This document shows positions 20,252 to 29,737 of a stretch of DNA of 64,000 nt, in pieces. The position numbers were made by a program, and so were the translations under genes. The stretch is taken from the NCBI GenBank assembly GCA_011947345.1, contig JAAVTG010000275.1:186001-250000 (forward strand). The letters are read 5' to 3'. Under the pieces are notes generated by a model. It was not told the DNA's origin and did not search any database. It saw only the letters and a program-made list of their open reading frames with translations. Numbering within the stretch: the stretch's first letter is position 1; every line of letters starts with the position of its first letter. This DNA is from Phytophthora quininea. Its lineage: Eukaryota > Oomycota > Peronosporomycetes > Peronosporales > Peronosporaceae.

Positions 20252-20706
20252 TCTCTTACTACAGAGAAATGATCCCGAACAAGTCCGCAGTCACCAAGAG
20301 GTTGAATCGACTCACCTCCAAGAACGTGCCATTCACCTGGACACCGGAAGATGCAGCCGCCTTTCGCGAGATTAAAGCGGCCCTCGCCAGAAGTGTTTGG
20401 TTAGCATTCCCGGACTACACTCGCAAGTTTCACATCTATGCGGATGCAAGCGGTGAGCAGATAGGTGGTGTGATTGTCCAAGGCAAGAGGATTCTTGCGT
20501 GCTTTTCCCGATCAATGACCGACACTCAACGGAAGTACTCTACTATGGGGTGGGAGCTACTCTCCGTCGTCGAGATTCTCAGGGAGTATCGCATTATGCT
20601 CCTAGGATTTCCGATTATCATCCACACGGATCACAAAAATCTTCTCTTCCCTCACGAGAACTCCCTGCGCGTCAAACGATGGAAGTTGCTGCTCGAGGAA
20701 TACTGA
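20248..20706 (+). CDS. Element A RNase H
   Basis: RNase H with IYADASGEQIGGVI, QRKYSTMGWELLSVV and IIHTDHKNL. A TGA at 20704-20706 interrupts; the same frame continues directly into a SIEYVPG segment and integrase, so this is a nonsense mutation or base error within one pol frame. Confidence 0.85.
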   Translation: MISYYREMIPNKSAVTKRLNRLTSKNVPFTWTPEDAAAFREIKAALARSVWLAFPDYTRKFHIYADASGEQIGGVIVQGKRILACFSRSMTDTQRKYSTMGWELLSVVEILREYRIMLLGFPIIIHTDHKNLLFPHENSLRVKRWKLLLEEY

Positions 20707-20778
20707 CTCTCTATCGAGTACGTCCCTGGCGTACGAAATATCGGTGCTGATGCATTCTCACGCCTGAAATATGACTAC

Positions 20779-21943
20779 GTGAACCAAGTAACTGATGAAG
20801 AATTACTCGCAGTGGAAAAAGAAGAAATCGCAATCGATGGATCTGTGTTGAAGGCGCATCAACTGAAGGACGATACCTGCAAAGCGGTTATCACTCGCTT
20901 GGAATCTAGAACAGCAGATCCTGGTTACAGCATGCGCTCGGCGCTAGGAGCTGTGTTGCTTCACTTCAAGAAGGGTGTCGTTGTTCCCCAATCGCTGCGG
21001 AACGATTTAGTGGAGCTTTACCATGATTATCTTTTGCATCCTGGAGGCGAAAAGCAATTTCAGACGATGGGCACATTCTGGTGGCCCGCTATGGAGAAGG
21101 ACGTCAAAGATTTCGTGAAGAAGTGCCTCCAGTGTAAGCGCGCAAAGCTCCACGGTGGCAAACAACACTACGGACACCTTCCTCCCACGCCTGCAACAAA
21201 CAATGATCGTCCGTTCGATGTTGTTCACGTCGACCTACTGGGACCTATTGCAGAAGACTTTTATTGCTTGACGGTGATCGAGCAGCAATTTCGCTGGCTC
21301 GAAGTGATAATCCAGAAAGGGAAAACTTCCGCCACGACAGCAGTCAGCTTCGAACGTGTGTGGCTGTGTCGCTACCCGAGGCCTAAGTACATAGTCCATG
21401 ACCTTGGGACCGAATTCACCGGCGACGAATTTCAACTCTTGCTGATGACGATGGCAATCAAGGACAAGCGTATCACTGCTAAAAATCCGCAAGCAAACGC
21501 GATCTGTGAACGTGTGCACCTAGAGACCATGAATATTCTCCGTGCTCGCCCGGATCTGAAAGACCAACTCGACGTGGCTCTCGACTACGCTGCCTATTCA
21601 ATTTGCGCTAGTTACCATTTGGTCCTGAGAGCGTCGCCTGCACAACTCTTATTCGGCGAGGACATGATCACCAGGCAATTGCATTTTGCCAACTGGAGTT
21701 TTCTCTCCAAGCAGCGATTTACAGCTATCATGCAAGACAACGAGCGGGAAATATGAAGCGCATCGAGCATTTCTACCGTGTCGGAGACCAAGTTATGCTT
21801 CGCATTCCAGCCCGTGAGCGGCGCAAGACATCCAGTTTCCAAAGGACCATTCCTGATCAAACAAGTGTCCGACAATGGCACTGTTCTACTGGACACCGGG
21901 ACGACGGAGTATCATGCAAATATCCGTCGGATCTTCCCGTGTT
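20779..21943 (+). CDS. Element A integrase
   Basis: Contains the zinc-binding H..H..CLQC region (ELYHDYLLHPGGEKQF, FVKKCLQCKRAK) and the catalytic core with the three acidic residues (VVHVDLLGP, YIVHDLGTEFTG, NAICERVH). Frame changes near 21755 and 21828 lead to a GPFLIKQVSDNGT (GPY/F-type) tail ending at TAA 21941-21943. The usual DNG/DQG of the second motif reads HDLG. Confidence 0.85.
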
Positions 21944-21980
21944 AAACATCGATGACAAGCATCCTGGCTTTGGGGGAGAA

Positions 21981-22153
21981 TGACAACCCCTCGACGTTAC
22001 CGCCTGTCCTCAACGCGAGTGACTCTTCACAAGTCTGCTTGGGTGCGCCTTAACTGGTTGCCAAGCGGCCTCGCAGACGCTTCATGTAGTTAGGCTAAGC
22101 CAGGATCAGTCTCAGTTCTCTTTTCTCCTTCTCGAACTCAAGTGGCTTTGGCA
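21981..22153 (+). repeat. 3' LTR of element A
   Basis: 173 bp, 170 identical to the 5' copy; directly preceded by the purine tract GGGGGAGAA. Confidence 0.9.
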
Positions 22154-22157
22154 AGCC
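22154..22157. repeat. Target-site duplication, right copy (element A)
   Basis: AGCC directly after the 3' LTR. Confidence 0.75.
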
Positions 22158-22562
22158 GCTTCCTGCCGCGTGCCGCCTTCAGAATCTCGTCCCTCTTCTT
22201 CCACCACTTGTAGTAGGTCGATGTCGCGTACTTCCACTCCGTAAAATGCTTCACCGTCGTGTTGGGCACGCCACCGTTCGCTGCGATCCATTCGACCGCA
22301 ATCACCCGTCTTCCATGGGGGCATCTTTCCGCTTCTTTGACTCGGTCACAGGGGGGCAGCGACGACGGGCGGTCGTTGCCCCTCTTGGCGTGCATGGCGG
22401 CGATCGAGCTAGTCAAGGCAGTCGCAGCGGCATATACGCGCTCCCCTTCCTAAATCTGCTTCTGAGTTAGACCAGCCTCGTGGTTGCGGAACATGATCAT
22501 CTGGGCAAAGCCTTGGCCGTGCAAGATCGTTGTCGAAGCGCTGACTGGTGGGGTCTTGGGCC

Positions 22563-22619
22563 CTGCACACATACCACAGTTAGTTAGTTGATCCAAGTAG
22601 CTGGCATGTGTACGTACAC
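22563..22619 (-). other. Intron in the gene split by element B
   Basis: GTGTACGT donor, CTAACTAAC branch region and GTGTGCAG acceptor, 57 bp; joins DYVNEG to PKTPPVSAS. Confidence 0.55.
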
Positions 22620-23048
22620 CCTCGTTAACGTAGTCTCTGTAAGCGGTCAGCATGATCTGCATCACCAGGCGCTCTTGCAGTGAAAAGTACTTCATCATTT
22701 TGTGGTGAGGTCTATCTCTCACCGTGAAGTACCAGTGCACACCATTGTGCTCGGCCAGCGCGAATACCCGCCTTTCGATCGTTTTGCGCTCATGACTCGC
22801 CATCCCGGGTAGAAGGAGCAGCCAACGTCTAACAATTCCCCCAGAACGCCTCCCAAGAAAGCCGTACTCGCTATCAAGCCCGGATATTCTTCCCTTGTAG
22901 CTATCGCACTCGCCGATCTTGCCGCCCAATCTCCCAGTGGGGGCTATTTCACTGATTCTCCGCGCTTCCTCCAGTAAATAGGCCCGGTCCGTCACGTGCA
23001 TGCGCATTTCCTCCAAGCATTGCTCTAGCAGTCCTTCTTCGTAGGTGC

Positions 23049-23053
23049 AGACC
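23049..23053. repeat. Target-site duplication, left copy (element B)
   Basis: AGACC before the 5' LTR, repeated at 28218-28222. Confidence 0.85.
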
Positions 23054-23269
23054 TGTAGTGGCAGCAAGCCATCGGACCAGCAAAACTCCTCTCACAAGCT
23101 GCGACTGCAACGGACACGGCGTCCGTTGCACGATGCATAAGTAGCAAAGCAAAACCAACAAGTAGGAAACCAACCGAAACCACTACAGAGTAGTTATCGG
23201 GCAGTGCATGTAAGAGAACAGAATTCAACAAGCCTTCGAGTTCTCAAGCAAGCGTCGGAAGACACTACA
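23054..23269 (+). repeat. 5' LTR of element B
   Basis: 216 bp with short inverted ends. It holds a 10-bp stem hairpin at 23106-23130 whose 5-nt loop reads ACGGC, opposite in orientation to the 3' LTR. Otherwise one substitution separates the LTRs. Confidence 0.9.
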
Positions 23270-23280
23270 AAGTTAACTTT
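23269..23280. repeat. 12-bp palindrome at the 5' LTR junction of element B
   Basis: AAAGTTAACTTT starts at the last LTR base and occupies the place where a primer-binding site is expected. Confidence 0.6.
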
Positions 23281-23317
23281 AGCTGTGTTAACCAACACAC
23301 AGCAGCAAGCACCGGCC

Positions 23318-23949
23318 ATGAGCCACCTCCAGCAAAGCGCAGTCGCGCTAATACCGCCGACGACGACGGTAACGCGACGACAGTTCAAGCGTCAATGAAG
23401 CTTTGGACGGTGCAGGAATCGCCACCAATAACATGCTTCTCGCACGAAGCCCTCGTCAAGTGGAAACGAGAGCGTGAGCTCTACGAGGCCGTCGCAATCT
23501 CCCGCTGTCAGCAGTCCGGTGTATCACCATCAGCGGTGATAATCCCTGCTATTGACACGATCAACAAATGCTTGCTGAAGACGTTCTGCGACCTTGAGTT
23601 GAAAGTGAATGTAGCCGAGATGACGAACCACAAGCCGGTTGAAGCTATATCGAAAATCATTGCCAGCACGATCAACGATCAAGTCTCGAACGTGCATGCC
23701 ATCATGAGCCAGCATCTGAGAATCGATCTAAAGCAAAAGGATGTGAAAGCCCGCATCTTAAACTACTTTGACCGGTTTGAGGAACTCATTGAGGAAAATG
23801 GCCTAGGCAATACGCTAGAGAACAACGACAAGCTGAAATGCAAGTTGTTGATTGAAAATCTGCGTCCAACCTGTCTGAAGGAACAAGTGCAACTGCGTCT
23901 AGACATAGACCAAGCAGCAAAAAGCAGTGTGCCACGTCTTTTGACGTGA
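23318..23949 (+). pseudogene. Element B gag (frameshifted)
   Basis: Gag probably starts at ATG 23318 (MSHLQQSAVAL); one missing base near 23395 leads into a helical capsid-like frame (HEALVKWKRERELYEAV, HLRIDLKQKDVKARILNYFDRF). A second loss in a TTTT run near 23940 joins it to the pol frame (VIKAEALKNQQLF), so gag and pol were probably one frame. Confidence 0.7.
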
Positions 23950-26492
23950 TCAAGGCTGAAGCCCTAAAGAATCAGCAATTGTTTGATCTGTACCAAAATC
24001 AGACAAGCAGAGACAAGTCCCAAAGCAAGCTCCCGAAAGCCACAGCTGGAGGCAAACAGCAGAGTGGCGTTCGACCTCAACAGACCGGCGAACGACAATT
24101 AACACCGACAGCTCGGAAGCGAGATGACGCACCAGCTCGCGGCTGCCTTCACTGCAAAGGAGCACACTGGGTGAGTGACTACCCCACAGCAACGGTGGAA
24201 CAGAAGAAAGCCGCTGTACAAGCGTTCATGGATCAGATGAAGGGTACTGAGGCCGCTAAAATGAAGCGCTTCCTGCAAGCAGATGACGAGTTAGAGCCCA
24301 ATCATGTTGCGTTCAACGGAGCGGTTACCATGCCTTACCACCTCGACAACAGCACGAAGTACAATGTGATCCCGCGATACATTGTCAAAGAAATTATTCA
24401 GGCATGCCCAACGGCGCAAACTCGGCGCCTGGAAAAGCCTGTGGATGGAAAGGCTGTCGGTGGAGCGATTATAACGTGCCAAGAAGCTATTGAGCTAGAT
24501 TTGCAACTGCTGACACCTGCAGGTAAAGTTCGGATGAGGAATGTGACGTGCATTATTACGGAGACTGAAGAAGATGAATTTCTTTTGGGATGGCTGACTT
24601 TGAAGGCACTTGGAATTGACGTGGATGAGCAAATTGCTGCTCTGGCGAATCAAGAGATTATTGATTTCGATCCTTTCGAGTCTGCCACACCCATGAGCTT
24701 TGACCCTCCTGACAAGAAGCAAATAGTCGCTCGTCTCTGTGAACTGGTCAACGAAGCCGTGGAAAATGGCTTCCCTCGTGAGCGAAAGAAAGAGCTGTTT
24801 GATGTGGTCACGCGCTATGATATATGGATATTAGCTAGTGGCAATGACCCTCCATTAAAAATCGAGCCCTTTGTGATTCGTTTCAAGGATGGCACAGAGC
24901 CAATTCGCTGCAAGCCCAGGACTTACGCTCCGACTGAGCGTGACTGGATGAAAAGTTTCAATGAGTTCTTGGTTGAACTCGGCTGGGTGTACCGCAACGA
25001 GACAAGCCGATGGGCGAGTCCGGCGCGCCCTTTGAAGAAACCTGGAAAATCCGGTGGACTTCGACAAGTGGTTGATTTTCGTAGGACGAATGCTCGAGTG
25101 TTACCGCTGGCAGGAACAATGCCAAGCTTAAGTACTCGTTTACAGCATGTGAAAAACAAGAAGCACAAGCAGACTGTGGACTTTATTAAAAGCTTTTGGC
25201 AGATGGCCCTGGCAAAGATCAGTCAAGAATCGCAGTCATACATGACAGAGGACGGAATTTTCACGCCAACGCGTCTGCAACAAGGCTCTGTGGATTCGTC
25301 AATTCACTTTCAGCAGTCTGTCGAGAAAGTAATGCGTGATGCGAAATTACTGTACGAGCACGTACTCGCCTGGGTTGATGACCTACTAATCTACGCAGAC
25401 ACGATTGACGAATTTCTTGTGACACTGGACCGTGTGTACAGCACGTTGGCGAAGTATGGACTGTTCCTCGGCCTCGACAAGATCTGTCTGTACACTCAGC
25501 ATGCCAAATGGTACGGCCGTGTAATTACACCTGATGGAGTAGCTTATGACCCCGAGAAGATACAAACGCTGATCGATATTCCTGAGCCGAAGACGGCAGG
25601 TGAATTGCAGCAGTTTTTGTGCGCTGCCGGGTGGATGAGGAATTCTCTTGTGGATTTTGCTCGAGTTGCAGCCCCACTCCACAATCGATTGCAAGAGGCA
25701 TTGGCAGGCACCAAGCGCACCAAACACGTCGCAGCAAGGCTGGCGATCAATTTGACTGAGGAAGAGCAGCAAAGTTTTGGACAAGTGAAACAATTACTTG
25801 CCAATTCAGCCACGCTAGTGACTCCGGATGATTCAGATGAACTAATCCTCATGACGGACGCAAGTGACGTTGGGTGGAGCATCATCCTGACTGTTGTGCA
25901 CAACTGGAGCTCGACTACGAACATAATAGAGCAGCAACATCAACTTGTTCACTGCATGAGTGGCACGTTCAAAGGGGCATCCAAGCACTGGAGTGTCACG
26001 GAAAAGGAAGCTTTCCCGATTATTAAAGCTGCAACAGAGCTGGACTACTTGCTCATCCGCTCAAAAGGCTTCCGTCTGTATTCTGATCACCGCAACCTAA
26101 TTTTTATCTTTGCACCCGGTGACGAGATCAAAACTCATGTTCGTGGTAAGCTACAGCGATGGAGTTTAAAGCTGAACGAACTTCGCTACACGATTGAACA
26201 CATCAGTGGCGACGACAATGTATGGGCAGATATGATTTCTAGATGGGCGCTAGTATCCCCGCCTAGCAAAACAACTACCATGAAGCGCCTTCGTATTGGT
26301 GAAGATGGCGAGCGCATACCACAGACGGAGCTAGCTAAACTCACGCAGCAACTTCGGCCTTTGCATCCTGACACTGACTGGCCGACGTTTGATGAAATTG
26401 TTACCACTCAAGCGAGTGCGCACGAAGAACGGCCTCCACACCTGACGGACTGTGCCGATGGTGGTTGGCGCGACCAGGATGGGCGGCTGTGA
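23946..26492 (+). CDS. Element B gag C-terminus, protease, RT and RNase H
   Basis: 848 codons. A CCHC knuckle at about 24144 reads CLHCKGAHWVSDY, its last Cys replaced by Tyr. The protease active site reads HLDNSTKYNVI in place of the usual D-S/T-G. The RT has LRQVVDFRRTNARV, GIFTPTRLQQGS and the catalytic LAWVDDLLIYA (VDD, not YLDD). RNase H has LILMTDASDVGW, WSVTEKEAFPIIKA and LYSDHRNLIF, ending with IEHISGDDNVWADMISRW. TGA at 26490-26492 interrupts just before the integrase. Confidence 0.85.
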   Translation: MIKAEALKNQQLFDLYQNQTSRDKSQSKLPKATAGGKQQSGVRPQQTGERQLTPTARKRDDAPARGCLHCKGAHWVSDYPTATVEQKKAAVQAFMDQMKGTEAAKMKRFLQADDELEPNHVAFNGAVTMPYHLDNSTKYNVIPRYIVKEIIQACPTAQTRRLEKPVDGKAVGGAIITCQEAIELDLQLLTPAGKVRMRNVTCIITETEEDEFLLGWLTLKALGIDVDEQIAALANQEIIDFDPFESATPMSFDPPDKKQIVARLCELVNEAVENGFPRERKKELFDVVTRYDIWILASGNDPPLKIEPFVIRFKDGTEPIRCKPRTYAPTERDWMKSFNEFLVELGWVYRNETSRWASPARPLKKPGKSGGLRQVVDFRRTNARVLPLAGTMPSLSTRLQHVKNKKHKQTVDFIKSFWQMALAKISQESQSYMTEDGIFTPTRLQQGSVDSSIHFQQSVEKVMRDAKLLYEHVLAWVDDLLIYADTIDEFLVTLDRVYSTLAKYGLFLGLDKICLYTQHAKWYGRVITPDGVAYDPEKIQTLIDIPEPKTAGELQQFLCAAGWMRNSLVDFARVAAPLHNRLQEALAGTKRTKHVAARLAINLTEEEQQSFGQVKQLLANSATLVTPDDSDELILMTDASDVGWSIILTVVHNWSSTTNIIEQQHQLVHCMSGTFKGASKHWSVTEKEAFPIIKAATELDYLLIRSKGFRLYSDHRNLIFIFAPGDEIKTHVRGKLQRWSLKLNELRYTIEHISGDDNVWADMISRWALVSPPSKTTTMKRLRIGEDGERIPQTELAKLTQQLRPLHPDTDWPTFDEIVTTQASAHEERPPHLTDCADGGWRDQDGRL

Positions 26493-27954
26493 ATCCCGCC
26501 AAGTGCTGAAGTGCTATTGGAGCGTTTAATGGTGATTGCTCATTGTGGAACAATGGGCCATCGAGGTGAAGGTGATGATAAACCACCTCCAAGAACACTT
26601 CATGATTGCCAAGGTTGAGGCTAGAGCGCGTGAATTTTGCACTCGCTGCCTCTTGTGCTGCCATGTAAAGGGTGATAACATCGTGCCAAGACCATGGGGA
26701 GAAACATATCGGTCGAAGGAGCGGAATGAAGCTCTACACATGGACTATCTCTTTATCGGTGACTACAATGAAACTAAGAACTATTTGCTCGTTCTCAAGG
26801 ATGACTTTTCACACTTTTGCGAGCTGGTAGAGTGCACTTCAGCAGATGCAGCAACCGCGGCAAATGCGATCCTGCAATGGAGCAGCCGCTATGGCACACC
26901 GCAATTATTGATCAGTGACACTGCTGCCGACTTCAAGAACCAGCTACTTGAAGAATTGTGCCACAAGACGCAGATGACTCAGAGCTTTACCGTAGCATAC
27001 TGTCCGTGGATAAACGGCAGCATTGAACGCCTGAATCGTGATATACTGCAAGTTGTTCGCGTTATGCTGCTGGAGTGGAAAATCGAGCAGGAAAATTGGG
27101 TGGCGTTGCTACCATTAATCCAGGCCAACTTGAACCATAGCCCAGTTGCCTCGCTTGCGAACCACACGCCGGCCGAAGTGTTCATGGGTTTTAGAGCAGC
27201 AACACCGCTACAGAAAGTGCTGAATGGCAAGGATGCCATTGCGGCTAACCTAATGGATGCTAGCAGCTTTACTCCTGACATCCAATTGGCAGTGAATCGA
27301 GTAAGGAGCAGCATTAACGACATGCATAACGACATTACGACTGCAAAGGAGAAGCAAACAAAGCGTAACAAATCCAACCAGCGTGGTGCCCAGCCGGTGA
27401 ACTTCCACGTCGGAGATTTCGTTTAATGGTCTCGTGTCGATGCGAAGATACACACCAACAAACTTGCTGTCAAATGGATTGGTCCTTTCAGGGTGATTGG
27501 TACCAAGATCAATTCATTTGATATTAAACATCTTATCAGTGGCACCACGCGCAATGTGCATGCGTCACGTTTAAAACTTTATGCTGATAGCAGCTTGGAT
27601 ATCAATGAAGAGATTGTCCAGCACATTGCAAACCAAGACATCTATCTGACTGTCGACTCGTTCAAGCAACACAAGCAGCATCCCTTGCATGGGTATGAAG
27701 TGCTCGTTGGGTGGGAATGCCTTGAGGCAATTGAAGATTCATGGGAGCCCATCAAGAAAATGTACGAGGACGTGCCGGTCAAACTGCAGGAGTACGTGGA
27801 TACTAGCGACGACACTGCTTTGATTCGGTATGTGTCCAACCTCAAGCATAAGCAAACGAAAACTGCAGCTTCACATGCCGCGGTCAACACCAACACGCAG
27901 AAGAACAAGAACAAGAAGCGACGCCAAAAAACAAAGAAGACAGCGAAGAAGTAG
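26493..27954 (+). CDS. Element B integrase with chromodomain-like C-terminus
   Basis: The HHCC finger straddles a frame change near 26570 (AHCGTMGH, then EFCTRCLLC). The catalytic core has ALHMDYLFIGD, LLISDTAADFKN and NGSIERLNRD. A TAA at 27424-27426 lies between GDFV and WSRVDAKIH in the same frame. The C-terminus (VLVGWECLEAIEDSWEPI) has the aromatic-rich pattern of retrotransposon chromodomains, followed by a Lys-rich end. Confidence 0.8.
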
Positions 27955-28001
27955 CATGTAGCTACACCAAGTGCAGCAAGCGGAGTTTGGCTTGAGGGCG
28001 A

Positions 28002-28217
28002 TGTAGTGGCAGCAAGCCATCGGACCAGCAAAACTCCTCTCATAAGCTGCGACTGCAACGGACGCCGTGTCCGTTGCACGATGCATAAGTAGCAAAGCAA
28101 AACCAACAAGTAGGAAACCAACCGAAACCACTACAGAGTAGTTATCGGGCAGTGCATGTAAGAGAACAGAATTCAACAAGCCTTCGAGTTCTCAAGCAAG
28201 CGTCGGAAGACACTACA
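28002..28217 (+). repeat. 3' LTR of element B
   Basis: 216 bp, preceded by the purine-rich GGCTTGAGGGCGA. Hairpin at 28054-28078 with loop GCCGT, the reverse complement of the 5' LTR loop. Confidence 0.9.
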
Positions 28218-28222
28218 AGACC
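28218..28222. repeat. Target-site duplication, right copy (element B)
   Basis: AGACC after the 3' LTR. Confidence 0.85.
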
Positions 28223-28706
28223 TCAATGATGTAGAGGCGCTCGGTCAAAGCGTAGTTGTCCGGGGTGGTGTCAAGCCCAGCGGCCAGCCCACGGATCTCT
28301 CGATTTCGCTGAGCTCGTCTCGGGTTCCGAACGAACTGTAGTGCCTTCTTGTCCAGCGCGACTTGGAAGCGCTTCACGTGGCAGACGTCCATGAGCTTCG
28401 CCGTCACCAAGTAGGCGTTGAGATTGAACGGGGCTTCACGTTGATCTCCTCCAATCCGGTCGCCTTGCCCCACGTCCGGTACAGAAGTCTGTCGTCGGTG
28501 ACCATGGCGTCCACAGAGCACGGCCTGCCGTTCTTCTGGGCCAGATCCGCCACGAAGGTCACGTCGACTAAGGGCTCCATGTCCTCGTAGTCGATGCATT
28601 GCTCGGCGTCCTGGAAGGCGCCTTCGATGTCGCGCAGCTGTGAGCACCATGGGCGCAAGTGACGATCGTGAGGAAGTGGCGATTGTCGTCGGGGGCAGGG
28701 TGCCAT

Positions 28707-29347
28707 GATGGTCTTGATAGTCCATCGGGCTCTTTTGGGAGTCCGTTTGTTGAGGGCCGTCTCCCCGAGGAGAAGGCGTTCTTGGTTCGTAAAACGAGGG
28801 AGATCGCACCGAAGCGATGCGAATAGAGACAAACGAGCAACTGAAGCGATCGGATAGAGGAAACTCGAGCCAAAAGTCCATGGCCACCAAAGGGCGCGGC
28901 CGCTTCAGAGTGGAGAACCGTGCCGTGCCGATTACAGTGAACGCGAAACGGAATAGAGGAAAGTGAAATCGATTTGACCATGGTCGTTTCGAACGGATCT
29001 GTTTTGCGAAAAGCTATTTTTATGTCTTTCAAATATTTTTATAATAATAATAGCTGTCGAAATTGTATTAATATTATTAGGACAGAAGATTTGTTTTGTA
29101 GGACAAAAATAAAATTAAGTATGGTAATTTATAATTATCCTAAATATTAAAAAACAATAATGGTTAGATTGCTTATTTGTTTTCTGGCTGACGACTTTTA
29201 GCTGGGGAGAGCGATCTGTGCTGATGACTGGGCTGGATGCATTACGACTCTGACTTGGACGAATGCGATCGGATAAATTTCTTTTTACAAAATACGGTAG
29301 GGTAAAACCTCGAGCTTACAAATTCTAAGATAGAATTAAGCACTGTT
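28707..29347. other. AT-rich gene-poor stretch
   Basis: 28,990-29,340 is strongly AT-rich with ATAATAATA/TATTATTA runs, unlike the GC-balanced genes around it. 28,707-28,980 may contain the 5' end or promoter of the split gene. No gene was seen. Confidence 0.5.
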
Positions 29348-29737
29348 TTGCGTTTATTTACTCAGTGCCTTACTCTAGGTTTTAATGTCGCTGGCATCGC
29401 ACCAGACAAGTTTAGAGACTTTGTCGTAACAAGTCCAACGTTGTTGGGTTTTTATCCTTGTCAAGTTCTAATCAAAATATACTGGTATTGGCTGCACTAC
29501 TTCATGGCCTTTGCCAGGTTCCCTGTCCGCGCCATCGAGGCCTCCAACACGCAAGGAAAGTTCGTTCTGGACGCGTACCCAACGTTTGACCCAGCGCACA
29601 ACCAACGAGGCGAAGAGAAGGCAGCGATGCGAGAAGCTAAACGCGCCGTGGCTGGTGACGGACTCTCTGGAGAGAGGTCATGTTTTAGAAGTCCGTATTT
29701 TGTGGGAGTGCAAACGGAGACGGTTAAGATACGATGA
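29348..29737 (+). other. Unsupported open frame of 129 codons
   Basis: The frame contains an aromatic/hydrophobic stretch (YWYWLHYFMAFARF) followed by a charged part (HNQRGEEKAAMREAKRAV). It could be a relic exon. A second frame (29511-29846) ends in a hydrophobic segment. Neither has a recognisable domain. Confidence 0.25.

Larger units (their letters stand above)
17613..22153 (+). mobile_element. LTR retrotransposon A (Ty3/gypsy), about 4.5 kb
   Basis: Two 173-bp direct terminal repeats (TGACAACC to TTTGGCA) enclose gag, protease, RT, RNase H and integrase in the Ty3/gypsy order. The 3' LTR is preceded by a purine-rich tract (GGGGGAGAA). The LTRs differ at only three positions, so insertion is recent, yet the coding frames carry several one-base shifts and a nonsense codon. 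Confidence 0.9.
17368..22395 (-). pseudogene. Small HTH (Tc5/CENP-B-like DNA-binding) gene split by LTR element A
   Basis: The 5' part runs from ATG 22395 to 22154 and the 3' part from 17612 to 17368 (TGA). With element A and one AGCC copy removed, the codons join without a break (RKRL | RGGG). The product would be about 160 residues. The N-terminal part has VIAVEWIAANGGVPNTTVKHF and KYATSTYYKWWKKRDEILKAA; the C-terminal part has FTYQNVRDLAKRMFSGQ and SWVRRFLQR, the pattern of paired helix-turn-helix domains of Tc5/pogo-type transposases. There is no DDE domain. It is either a domesticated DNA-binding protein or a truncated transposase. Confidence 0.6.
23054..28217 (+). mobile_element. LTR retrotransposon B (Ty3/gypsy-like with chromodomain-like tail), about 5.2 kb
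   Basis: 216-bp LTRs (TGTAGT...ACTACA) and a 5-bp target duplication AGACC bound the element. Internal order is gag, protease, RT, RNase H, integrase, chromodomain-like C-terminus. It is unrelated in sequence to element A. In-frame stops at 26490-26492 and 27424-27426 make this copy defective as written. Confidence 0.9.
22450..28706 (-). pseudogene. Unrecognised gene split by LTR element B
   Basis: The 5' part lies at about 28706-28218 and the 3' part at 23053-22450. Without element B and one AGACC copy the codons read straight through (LYIIEV | CTYEEGLLEQ). A 57-bp intron fits at 22563-22619 (GTGTACG to GTGTGCAG, with CTAAC). A frame change near 28437 (one missing G) joins DRLLYRTWGKATGLEE to FNLNAYLVTAKLMDVC. 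The protein has alternating helical, charged segments with no domain I can name. The start is uncertain: ATG 28706 or one a few codons upstream in another frame. Apart from the insertion it looks like an ordinary host gene. Confidence 0.5.

Noticed and set aside
20704..27426. Repeat-induced point mutation as the cause of stops in elements A and B
   Set aside because: LTR pairs are 98-99% identical without a C-to-T bias, and the TAA at 27424 is not a transition; RIP is also not known in oomycetes.
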